This document shows, piece by piece, positions 1 through 5,408 of a stretch of DNA of 5,408 nucleotides (its first letter is position 1; each line of letters opens with the position of its first letter). Location: assembly GCA_040507895.1 (NCBI GenBank), contig JBEVNX010000068.1, positions 1 through 5,408 of the forward strand. Reading direction: 5' to 3'. The translations under genes and the position numbers were made by a program. Origin of the DNA: JBEVNX01 sp040507895. Lineage in GTDB: Bacteria > Desulfobacterota > Binatia > JACPRU01. The notes below the pieces were generated by a model that saw only the letters and a list, made by a program, of their open reading frames with translations, did no database searches and was not told where the DNA came from.

Positions 1-758
1 CCCGCCACGGCGAGCAGGAAGCAGTACGAGAGAATGTCGAAGTCGGCGAGAGACTCGCCGTCGATGCGGCTTTGCACGAGCACGCTCACGAGATCCTCGC
101 GCGGCTCGCGACGGCGCTCGGCCACGTAACGCCCGAAGTATTCGAACAGCGAAAGCCGAGCCCCGTCGGCGGTCTCGAGCGCCGTCGCTCCCCGCCGATA
201 TTCCGGCTCGCCGGGCGCGATCGCCTGGTTCGTCCACTCGAAGACGGTTTCCCAATCCTCGCGCGGTACGCCGAGAAGTTCGAGAATCACGGCGAGCGGC
301 AGCCGGGCGGCGACGTCCGTGACGAAATCGCACTCGCCGACGTGGGCGACTGCGTCGATCGCGCGCGCCGCGACGCCGCTGACGACCTGCGCGGACAGCG
401 CCTCGACGTGCGAGCGCAGGAATGAAAGCGCGTGCGGGGTGAAGCGGCGGTTGACGAGACCGCGGTATCGGCCGTGCTCGGGCGGGTCCATGTTGAGCAG
501 CGAACGCACGATCTCTTCGGCACGCCGCTGCGGGAATCGGCGAGACGCGAACACCAAGCGCGGCGCGTTGAGGAACAACCTTGGCTGGCGCGACACGCGC
601 GCAATGTCGGCGTAGCGTGTGATCGCCCAAAACGGATCGTAGCCATCGAGCTCGAAGCGCCGTACGGGCGAGTGACGGCGTAGCTCCTGCCAGGCCGCGT
701 GTGGATAGCCGTGAGTCGCGTAGTGTTCCGGGCGCACGATCTGAGAGGGATCCGTCAC
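1..758 (-). CDS. Cytochrome P450, N-terminal part (cut by the window edge)
   Basis: Haem-thiolate monooxygenase that would insert one oxygen atom from O2 into a hydrophobic substrate, using electrons from a ferredoxin or similar partner; bacterial P450s of this type are soluble. Visible are 252 complete residues. Residues 90-108 hold the C-helix signature MDPPEHGRYRGLVNRRFTP, in which His95 and Arg99 are the residues expected to contact the haem propionates. Residues 44-51 (WAITRYAD) match the usual early beta strand, and residues 155-163 (LAVILELLG) match the 'I.ELLGVP' block. The frame runs off the window at YCFLLAVA, the start of the I helix (AGxxT), so the ExxR and Cys-ligand motifs lie outside. 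The GTG at 758 is the first start after an in-frame TAG at 777-779. The motifs resemble the CYP125/CYP142/CYP124 group of sterol and terpenoid oxidisers, but the substrate cannot be read from this half. It is transcribed divergently from the sulfatase remnant. Confidence 0.93.
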   Translation of the reverse strand, partial: MTDPSQIVRPEHYATHGYPHAAWQELRRHSPVRRFELDGYDPFWAITRYADIARVSRQPRLFLNAPRLVFASRRFPQRRAEEIVRSLLNMDPPEHGRYRGLVNRRFTPHALSFLRSHVEALSAQVVSGVAARAIDAVAHVGECDFVTDVAARLPLAVILELLGVPREDWETVFEWTNQAIAPGEPEYRRGATALETADGARLSLFEYFGRYVAERRREPREDLVSVLVQSRIDGESLADFDILSYCFLLAVA

Positions 759-890
759 GGCTCTACCGCCGCTAACCTAGGTGTTCGCTGGGTGATTGCC
801 AAGCGCGCAGGCTCTTCGTTTGCGCTGCAATTTCCAGCGGTTCGTCGAGATCGTCGAAAGCCCCGCATCGCGTGTTACAGTCCCGTGACG
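759..890. promoter_or_regulatory. Divergent intergenic region between the P450 and the sulfatase remnant
   Basis: This 132-base gap separates two divergently transcribed genes, so it should hold promoters for both. The only clear structure is the imperfect palindrome at 841-858, described separately. A TTACAG/TACAGT stretch at 874-880 loosely resembles a plus-strand -10 box, but I see no convincing -35 box at the right distance. No strong ribosome binding site precedes either start. The regulatory role is inferred from gene orientation. Confidence 0.4.
841..858. promoter_or_regulatory. Imperfect 18-bp palindrome, possible operator
   Basis: TTCGTCGAGATCGTCGAA pairs in seven of nine positions about its centre, with a T/T mismatch at the fifth pair and a G/A mismatch at the middle. 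It also reads as a direct repeat, TCGTCGA-GA-TCGTCGA. Its size and its place in the gap between divergent genes, 83 bases before the P450 start and 33 before the remnant's ATG, suit a dimeric repressor of the TetR or similar class. In GC-rich DNA such a repeat may arise by chance, so this is a candidate only. Confidence 0.25.
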
Positions 891-1240
891 ATGAGGCTAC
901 GGAGGCAGGGCGGCGAAGCCGGGACGCAGGAAACCCGCGGCCGCTCGAGCCGTTCGCCGAGTGCTCTTTGGCTCGCATTCTGGCTCGCCGTCGTGCTCAT
1001 CGGCACGAAGGGCTTCTACCTCGGCTGGCGAGCGGCGGATCCGCCGAGCGATTGGCTCTCTTATGTCGGATCGCTCGCCGCCATCTCCATCGCCAGGAGC
1101 TCTACGATCTGCGCACCGACCGCGACGAGCAGGTGAACGTGGCCGCCCCCCATCCCGAAGTGTGCAAGCGCCTGCGCCAGCGCCTCGCGGCCCGCGCCGA
1201 AGGGGACCGGCGTTACCGGACGCTCCCGGCCTTGTTGTGA
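891..1240 (+). pseudogene. Membrane-anchored sulfatase remnant with internal deletion and frameshift
   Basis: The ATG at 891 opens an 81-codon frame (stop 1134-1136). It starts with a basic leader and continues with a membrane segment at residues 25-46 (LWLAFWLAVVLIGTKGFYLGW), then the stretch WLSYVGSLAAIS, which resembles the N-terminal membrane part of large sulfatases. From about 1094 the similarity moves to another frame: QELYDLRTDRDEQVNVAAPHPE and the helix after it (RLRQRLAARAEG) are the usual C-terminal ending of sulfatases (ELYDL.TDP.E..NLA..HPE), with the stop at 1238-1240. The catalytic body is absent, including the C/S-x-P-x-R formylglycine site and the metal-binding aspartates. 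The join lies near 1088-1094. A full-length member is commonly over 500 residues, so well over 1 kb appears lost. A small intact membrane protein is an alternative but would not explain the C-terminal motif. An assembly collapse could produce the same picture. Confidence 0.7.
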
Positions 1241-1926
1241 AGCTCGCCAAGCCGCACGTCGACGTCGGCCTGATGACCAACGGGCTCGAACCGATGCTCG
1301 CTTTCTGGCAGCAGGACGTCGGGCTTCCGTTCGCAGAGATGCTGTCGCTCGGCGGCGGTCTGCGGCAGTACCGTCACGACATGAACGGATCGGTGCTGAA
1401 GCTGAACCACGCCCGCGATCCGCTGCCGCCCGGTCGGCCGAGCGGCTACCGCGAGCTGTGGATCGCCCGCGAGACAGGAAGCGAGCGGCGCGCGCTCCGC
1501 GACCCCGACGGCAACGCGGTCGTGCTCGTACCGCGTGGAGAGGGCGACGCTTCGGGCATCGCGGTGCTGCTCGGCGTGCGCGACGAGGCAGCGTTCCATC
1601 GCTTCTACGGGCATGCGCTCGGCCTCGAGCCGGCGGGAACGAATGCCTATCGCTGCGGCGATTCGCGATTGAGCTTCACGGCCGATCCGCGCGCCCCGGC
1701 CGAAGCGGCATGGATCGGGCGGGGGTTTCGTTATCTGACGATTCAAATCTGGGACGTCGACGCGGAGCATCGCGGCATCCTCGAACGGGGGGGCACGGAG
1801 GGGCGGCCGCCGGTCACGCTCGGTGATGTGGCGCGCGTCTCGTTCGTGCGCGATCCCGACGGCAACTGGATCGAGATCTCGCAGCGCGCCTCGTTGACCG
1901 GCCCGCTACCCCGCTCGAGCCCCTAA
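1237..1926 (+). CDS. Two-module VOC (glyoxalase/dioxygenase-fold) protein
   Basis: A 229-residue protein of the vicinal oxygen chelate superfamily, whose members bind a metal between paired beta-alpha-beta-beta-beta modules and act as lyases, isomerases, dioxygenases or resistance proteins. Module one spans about residues 5-103: PHVDVGLMT opens it, LAFWQQDVGLPF is the typical 'FY.d.LG' helix, and RDPDGNAVVLV closes it. Module two spans about 107-216: IAVLLGVRD, FHRFYGHALGLE, then VRDPDGNWIEIS with the usual closing glutamate, Glu213. Module one ends in Leu/Val where that glutamate would sit, so metal binding may use only part of the canonical set; His7, His58 and Glu73 are other possible ligands. 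The GTG at 1237 is chosen because it overlaps the upstream stop (GTGA) and fits the module start. The open frame continues upstream, but that part is shadow sequence. The specific reaction is unknown. The last 21 bases overlap the end of the EutBC gene. Confidence 0.85.
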   Translation: MKLAKPHVDVGLMTNGLEPMLAFWQQDVGLPFAEMLSLGGGLRQYRHDMNGSVLKLNHARDPLPPGRPSGYRELWIARETGSERRALRDPDGNAVVLVPRGEGDASGIAVLLGVRDEAAFHRFYGHALGLEPAGTNAYRCGDSRLSFTADPRAPAEAAWIGRGFRYLTIQIWDVDAEHRGILERGGTEGRPPVTLGDVARVSFVRDPDGNWIEISQRASLTGPLPRSSP

Positions 1927-4002
1927 GGCCACCCCGGAACGCCGCTCGGCGAGCATGCGCATGACCGTGCGAACGATCTCTTGCGCGGCCAGTTCCGGTG
2001 GCTTGCCGCGGCGGTGGACGCCACAGATCGCCGTCGTCGCCGAGTGATCCAGGTCGGGCCGCCAGCGCGAGCGCCCCTGCGGCTCCCGTCCGTACGTGAG
2101 ATACGCCGAGAGCGTGTCGAGACCCGTGCCGGGCCGCTCGCCGATCAAGTGGACGACGACCTCCGGATCGAGCAGAGCGCCGACGTGATATCCGGCGCGC
2201 ACACGGCCGTTGACGATGACCACGTCCGTCTCGCTCGGACGCGCCGCGGTGGAGCCCAGGCCGCGGCGTACCACAGGGAGCACGGTGCGCAAGTTCTCGT
2301 TCACCCCGTCGGCATTGAGGCCGTCGGAGACCACGATCTGCAGCTGCGGCCGTCGCGAGGAATGGAGCGCTTGGATGCGGGCAGCATCGACGTCCGTGAT
2401 GCACTCTCCCGACGAGGGATGCGCCAGGTAGTCGTCGCGATCACGCGCGATGGTGCGTACGCGAGCCGCGTGCCGGCACGCGTCGGCGATCACGCCAGGA
2501 GCGAGCGTCGCGTAGAGCGCGCGTCGGGCGTGCGCGTAGATCCCATCCAGGCGTTCGCGAGATGCACGCGGATCGGCGAGGTCAGGGCCGTCTCCGTAGC
2601 CGAGGTCGAAGCCGCTGTCTCGCAGGCGATCGAGCACTCGCCGTCCTTCCTCGGCGAGCGCTTCGCGGCTACGTCGCTCACCGCCGGCTTTGGCGTAGGC
2701 GGCGTAGAGAGAGGCGACCCGATCGGCGGCTGGAACGTCCGCGGCGAGCGCCCCGAGCGCCGCTAGTCGCCTCTCCATCGCGGTTGCCATCCGCCGCCCG
2801 GTGTGCCGGCGAAGCCGCGGGTGCTCGCGAAAGGAGGTCGTGAGATACCCCAGCATCGGATCCGCGTTTCCGGCGACCGCCATGAGATAAGCCGGCGCGC
2901 CTCGCTCCGCGATCGAAAGAGTCCGGCGGGCAAGCTCCGCGGGCTCCACGCCCATGTGAAACGTCGAGCACACGTCGAGGCCCATGGTGAGGCCATGGAG
3001 CTTCGCCATCACCAGATCCTCGAGGCAGGCGCGCTCGAGCTGGGCAGCGCTGCGGAACACCTCCGGTCCGATGAAGCCGGCGACGTCGTTGACGATCGTC
3101 CAGGCTCCGCGGCAGCGCCGGCGAATTGCGCGCGCCACCCCGTACGTACGGGCCTCGAGCGTGACCATGTCGATCCCCTCGGCGGCGCCGTTCGTCACCT
3201 CGGATCCCTGCCCCGTCTCGAAGTAGAGCCCGCCGAAACCGGCCGCGAGCTCGGCGATGCCGGCGACGTCGAGCCCGACCATGCCCGCGAGCGCCTTGGA
3301 GGTACCCGCGAGGCTCTGGAAGCCCACGTCGACACGAGCGTGCGTGCGCGCCGCCGTCTGCTTGATGATGTCGGACAGAACGCAGAAGCGGGTCGGCAGC
3401 GACAGGCGCTCGACCATGCCGCCGAGCAGCCGCTCGAGGCGCACGATCGAGTCGACGTCGTCGCTCGCCGGATTGAGTCCGAGAATGACGTCGCCACAGC
3501 CGTAGGCGAGGCCCTCGAGGATCGAAAAGAGGATCTCGGCCTCGTCGTCGCCGGGGCTGTTGGGCTGGATGCGCGACCCGAGGTGAGCGGCCGAGCCGAT
3601 CGCGATGCGCCCGCCGGACAACGGGTTGGCGAGCGAGCGCGACAAGCGGGCGAGCTCGTCCTCGGTCATGATCTTCACCACGCCCGCGATCGCTTCGCTC
3701 GACAGGCCCGCGCGGCAGCGCTCCGCCCACCGCGTGCCCTCGGCGAGCAACGCGCGCCTCAGCTCCCCGATCGTCAGAGCGCCGAGGTCCCTAGAGATCG
3801 CGGGGTCGAGCGAGTGCGCGAGCGCCTCGCTGACGCCGTCGTCGACGAAGGCCGCAGGGTCGAGCTCGCCCACGCGCAGCGACGCAAGCATCCGGCGGGC
3901 CTCCTCGCGCACGCGATCGTCGTGCGTGCCGCCGAGCGAAAGATCGCCTTCCTTGAGCTCGTTGGCGAGGACGAACGTATGGACGAGCTCGCCGCGGTTC
4001 AT
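1906..4002 (-). CDS. eutBC: Ethanolamine ammonia-lyase, EutB and EutC fused in one chain
   Basis: Adenosylcobalamin-dependent lyase that converts ethanolamine to acetaldehyde and ammonia by a radical route; normally made of separate EutB (about 450 residues) and EutC (about 250-300). Here one 698-residue frame holds both. EutB part, about residues 12-400: ANELKEGD at 13-20; RIQPNSPGDD with Arg144 and Gln146; GDVILGLNPASDD with Asn177; FQSLAGT at 228-234; FETGQGS at 261-267; AGFIGPE at 308-314; LEDLVMAKLHGLTMGLDVC at 327-345; DPMLGYLTTSF with Asp381. These match the barrel residues known to hold the substrate in E. coli EutB. EutC part, about 515-698: QIVVSDGLNADGVNEN, NGRVRAGYHVGALL, LIGERPGTGLDTLSAY, GVHRRGKPPELAA. 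Residues 400-515 form a linker without a clear match. The ATG at 4002 overlaps the stop of the upstream hydrolase (ATGA), so the two are probably co-translated. Identity as an EutB/EutC-family enzyme is firm; ethanolamine as substrate is likely but unproven. Confidence 0.93.
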   Translation of the reverse strand: MNRGELVHTFVLANELKEGDLSLGGTHDDRVREEARRMLASLRVGELDPAAFVDDGVSEALAHSLDPAISRDLGALTIGELRRALLAEGTRWAERCRAGLSSEAIAGVVKIMTEDELARLSRSLANPLSGGRIAIGSAAHLGSRIQPNSPGDDEAEILFSILEGLAYGCGDVILGLNPASDDVDSIVRLERLLGGMVERLSLPTRFCVLSDIIKQTAARTHARVDVGFQSLAGTSKALAGMVGLDVAGIAELAAGFGGLYFETGQGSEVTNGAAEGIDMVTLEARTYGVARAIRRRCRGAWTIVNDVAGFIGPEVFRSAAQLERACLEDLVMAKLHGLTMGLDVCSTFHMGVEPAELARRTLSIAERGAPAYLMAVAGNADPMLGYLTTSFREHPRLRRHTGRRMATAMERRLAALGALAADVPAADRVASLYAAYAKAGGERRSREALAEEGRRVLDRLRDSGFDLGYGDGPDLADPRASRERLDGIYAHARRALYATLAPGVIADACRHAARVRTIARDRDDYLAHPSSGECITDVDAARIQALHSSRRPQLQIVVSDGLNADGVNENLRTVLPVVRRGLGSTAARPSETDVVIVNGRVRAGYHVGALLDPEVVVHLIGERPGTGLDTLSAYLTYGREPQGRSRWRPDLDHSATTAICGVHRRGKPPELAAQEIVRTVMRMLAERRSGVALGARAG

Positions 4003-4907
4003 TGGGGCCGCGCCGGCAGGTTCGCGAAGATCGGGAAGGCAGCGAGATACTCCATCTCGACGAGCTCGGCACGCGGCACGCGTCGAGCGACTTCCTCGCG
4101 GATCGGCCGCACGTCGATGGCCTTCGAGAAGCCGGGCAGCCAGTCGTCGTGGTGGCCGAGGAACACTCGCCGGGCGCGCATGAGTTCCACCTCACGAGCG
4201 ACGAACTGCGCGAGCGAGCCTTGGATCGGCTCGCCGTCCAGATTGCCACGGCCGGCCGCGGCGAGGATCGCGACGTCGGGACGGAGGTCGCGGAGGAGGC
4301 TCGTCCAGCAGCCCGAAGTGTCCTGGTAGAGGAGCGAGCCCTCGGGGGTTTGGAACCAGTAGAGCAGGGGCCCTCCGTCCCCGAGTGCGCCCTGCGACGA
4401 GGCACGCAGGTGATCGACGACTTCGGGGCCGAGTGATGTCAACCAGTCGAAGAGCTCCTGCATGCGCGCCTGCCGCTCCTGGTGCACGACGCCGAGATCT
4501 CCGAGACACACCGCATCGGCGTCGGCCATCAGGCGGTGCGACCACACGCACGAGTGCTGGCTCGGGAACACCTTCATCGCCACTGCCTCGTTCAGGCGCA
4601 ACGTTTCCCCGCCGGCGACCGCCATCAGCTGGCGGGCGGGCACGCCGACCGCCTGCAGCACGCGCACGGTCTCGTAGGACCCGACCACCGTGGCGCCGGT
4701 GCGTCGGGCGATGCGTTCGGCGCCGTAGAGGTGATCGAAATGGGAGTGTCCGATCACGATCCATTGCGCCTCGGCGACGTCGTCGACGCCGAGGCCGACG
4801 GGCTTCGCGCTCGGCACGCGATCGAGGTAGGCATCGAGAAACACCACCAGCTCACCGATCGTCAGACGAAACGTAGCGCAGCCCAGCCAGTCGAGCGTAG
4901 CGTTCAT
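3999..4907 (-). CDS. Metallo-beta-lactamase-fold hydrolase
   Basis: A 302-residue metal-dependent hydrolase of the metallo-beta-lactamase fold. The N-terminal strands (LGCATFRLTIGELVVFLDAY) are typical of UlaG-like and related branches. The metal site is intact: HSHFDH at 54-59 (His54, His56, Asp58, His59), His118 in PSQHSC, Asp197 in YQDTSG, and His252 in FLGHHDD. No signal peptide is seen, so it should be cytoplasmic. The ATG at 4907 is chosen because a strong Shine-Dalgarno GGAGG sits five bases upstream and the family-like sequence begins there. An in-frame extension to 5132 is possible on paper but would run across the DNA ligase start and has no family-like sequence. The gene ends with an ATGA overlap into EutBC, implying one mRNA and shared function. 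The substrate is not evident: lactones, phosphodiesters and N-acyl-phosphatidylethanolamines are all cleaved by this fold. Fold and metal site are confident; the reaction is unknown. Confidence 0.88.
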   Translation of the reverse strand: MNATLDWLGCATFRLTIGELVVFLDAYLDRVPSAKPVGLGVDDVAEAQWIVIGHSHFDHLYGAERIARRTGATVVGSYETVRVLQAVGVPARQLMAVAGGETLRLNEAVAMKVFPSQHSCVWSHRLMADADAVCLGDLGVVHQERQARMQELFDWLTSLGPEVVDHLRASSQGALGDGGPLLYWFQTPEGSLLYQDTSGCWTSLLRDLRPDVAILAAAGRGNLDGEPIQGSLAQFVAREVELMRARRVFLGHHDDWLPGFSKAIDVRPIREEVARRVPRAELVEMEYLAAFPIFANLPARPQ

Positions 4908-4979
4908 GCGGCCCTCCCTTCGGTGTACTCCGAGAACGGGTCTTGCGTCTCGGGGCGGCCGGTCGCACATCGGACGGAG
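4908..4979. promoter_or_regulatory. Divergent promoter region with an inverted repeat
   Basis: Seventy-two bases separate the hydrolase start (minus) from the DNA ligase start (plus), so transcription initiation for both should lie in or near this gap. It contains an inverted repeat, CCGAGA (4930-4935) and TCTCGG (4948-4953), separated by 12 bases. No convincing -35/-10 pair is visible on either strand. The promoter role follows from orientation; an operator role for the repeat is a guess. Confidence 0.4.
4912..4920 (-). promoter_or_regulatory. Ribosome binding site of the MBL-fold hydrolase
   Basis: On the minus strand AAGGGAGGG is followed, after four bases, by the ATG at 4907; its GGAGG core is five bases away. 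It is the clearest Shine-Dalgarno in the window and decides the start of the hydrolase gene. The EutBC gene has no comparable site and probably depends on coupling to this one. Confidence 0.75.
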
Positions 4980-5408
4980 ATGCGATTCTCCGAATTGGTC
5001 GACACGTCTCGCAGCATAGCGCAGACGCGCGCGAGATCCTCGAAGATCGCGCACCTCGCGGAGTGCCTGCGACGGATGACGCCGGAGGAGATCCCGAGCG
5101 GGGTCGCGCTCCTCTCGGGATCGCCGCGCCAAGGCAAAGTCGGTGTGGGGCCGGCAGCCCTTTCCCGCGCGCGCTCGGCGATCGCCGCCCGCGCTAGCGG
5201 GCTCGAGCTCTTGGAGGTCGACCGTGCCTTCGGAGACATCGCGGCGATTGCCGGCCGAGGCGCCGAGTCGCGCCGCGCCGAGCGACTCGGGGCACTACTC
5301 GCGCGCGCCACCCGCGAAGAGCAGGAGTTCCTGCTACGGGTCGCGATCGGCGAGCTCCGCCAGGGAGCGCTCGAAGGGCTCGTCGCGGACGCCATCGCCG
5401 CCGCGTTC
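4980..5408 (+). CDS. ATP-dependent DNA ligase, N-terminal domain (cut by the window edge)
   Basis: The 143 residues present match the N-terminal DNA-binding domain (DNA_ligase_A_N) of ATP-dependent DNA ligases, which seal nicks with a 5' phosphate and a 3' hydroxyl through an enzyme-AMP intermediate. MRFSELVDTS, the block IPSGVALLSGSPRQGKVGVG at residues 38-57, and GELRQGALEGLVADAI at 124-139 follow mycobacterial LigB closely. The catalytic KxDG lysine and the OB-fold lie beyond the right edge. The ATG at 4980 is chosen because family proteins begin M-x-F-x-ELV; a GGACGGAG run directly upstream gives a modest ribosome binding site. An in-frame GTG at 4923 would add 19 residues with no family resemblance. 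LigB-type enzymes are usually dispensable repair ligases alongside the NAD-dependent LigA. The gene is divergent from the hydrolase-EutBC operon and need not be related to it. Confidence 0.9.
   Translation, partial: MRFSELVDTSRSIAQTRARSSKIAHLAECLRRMTPEEIPSGVALLSGSPRQGKVGVGPAALSRARSAIAARASGLELLEVDRAFGDIAAIAGRGAESRRAERLGALLARATREEQEFLLRVAIGELRQGALEGLVADAIAAAF

Noticed and set aside
699..890. Upstream extension of the sulfatase-remnant frame back to an ATG at 699
   Set aside because: It would overlap the P450 start on the other strand, and its translation lacks any recognisable motif. The ATG at 891 begins just before the basic leader and membrane segment.
961..1236. Upstream extension of the VOC frame, giving a 321-residue protein
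   Set aside because: The added residues are Arg/Ser/Pro-rich with no domain. The same DNA encodes sulfatase remnants in the other two frames, and the GTG at 1237 has the overlap expected of a coupled start.
1944..1954. Small hairpin GCTCG-G-CGAGC near the end of EutBC, considered as a terminator
   Set aside because: Only five pairs, located inside the EutBC coding sequence, and no T-tract follows on either strand.
2803..4329. A 508-codon open frame on the plus strand, antisense to EutBC and the hydrolase
   Set aside because: It is a GC-driven shadow frame: its translation is low-complexity Arg/Ala/Glu/Asp-rich sequence without family motifs, while the opposite strand carries clear EutB and MBL motifs throughout.
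4908..5132. N-terminal extension of the MBL hydrolase to an ATG at 5132
   Set aside because: The 75 added residues are Arg-rich with no MBL similarity, would overlap the DNA ligase gene head to head, and the ATG at 4907 has a strong ribosome binding site.
4904..5395. A 163-codon minus-strand frame opposite the DNA ligase
   Set aside because: Ser/Arg/Ala-rich shadow translation; the plus strand encodes an unmistakable ligase N-terminal domain in the same DNA.
1..5408. tRNA, rRNA, CRISPR arrays, insertion sequences or phage genes
   Set aside because: No cloverleaf-like segment, regularly spaced repeats, transposase motifs or terminal inverted repeats were seen; nearly all the window is explained by the listed genes.

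Overview
The window is a GC-rich bacterial segment (about two-thirds G+C by eye) with tightly packed, partly overlapping genes, GTG as well as ATG starts, and no RNA gene, insertion sequence or CRISPR array. The mix of a cytochrome P450 of the steroid/terpene-oxidising type, a membrane-anchored sulfatase and a mycobacterial-LigB-like ATP-dependent DNA ligase suggests a high-GC soil or water bacterium. An actinobacterium or an uncultured deltaproteobacterial-type lineage would both fit, and the sequence here does not decide between them.

Layout from left to right. (1) 1-758, minus strand: N-terminal 252 residues of a cytochrome P450, cut by the window edge just inside the I helix. (2) 759-890: divergent intergenic region with an imperfect 18-bp palindrome. 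(3) 891-1240, plus strand: remnant of a membrane-anchored sulfatase. Its N-terminus and extreme C-terminus are joined out of frame and the catalytic body is missing. (4) 1237-1926, plus strand: two-module VOC/glyoxalase-fold protein whose GTG start overlaps the remnant's stop (GTGA). (5) 1906-4002, minus strand: one long gene carrying both the large (EutB) and the small (EutC) subunit of adenosylcobalamin-dependent ethanolamine ammonia-lyase as one 698-residue chain. It overlaps the VOC gene tail to tail by 21 bases. (6) 3999-4907, minus strand: metallo-beta-lactamase-fold hydrolase with an intact HxHxDH motif; its stop overlaps the EutBC start (ATGA). (7) 4908-4979: short divergent promoter region. 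(8) 4980-5408, plus strand: N-terminal domain of an ATP-dependent DNA ligase, cut by the right edge.

The main unit is the two-gene minus-strand operon, MBL hydrolase followed by fused EutB-EutC. It has no reactivase (EutA) and no microcompartment shell gene in view. Several normally conserved EutB segments are changed, and the usual EutC N-terminal segment is not recognisable. The lyase half would split ethanolamine, or a related vicinal amino alcohol, into an aldehyde and ammonia. The hydrolase may supply or process a connected compound, but that link is inferred only from the coupled gene arrangement.
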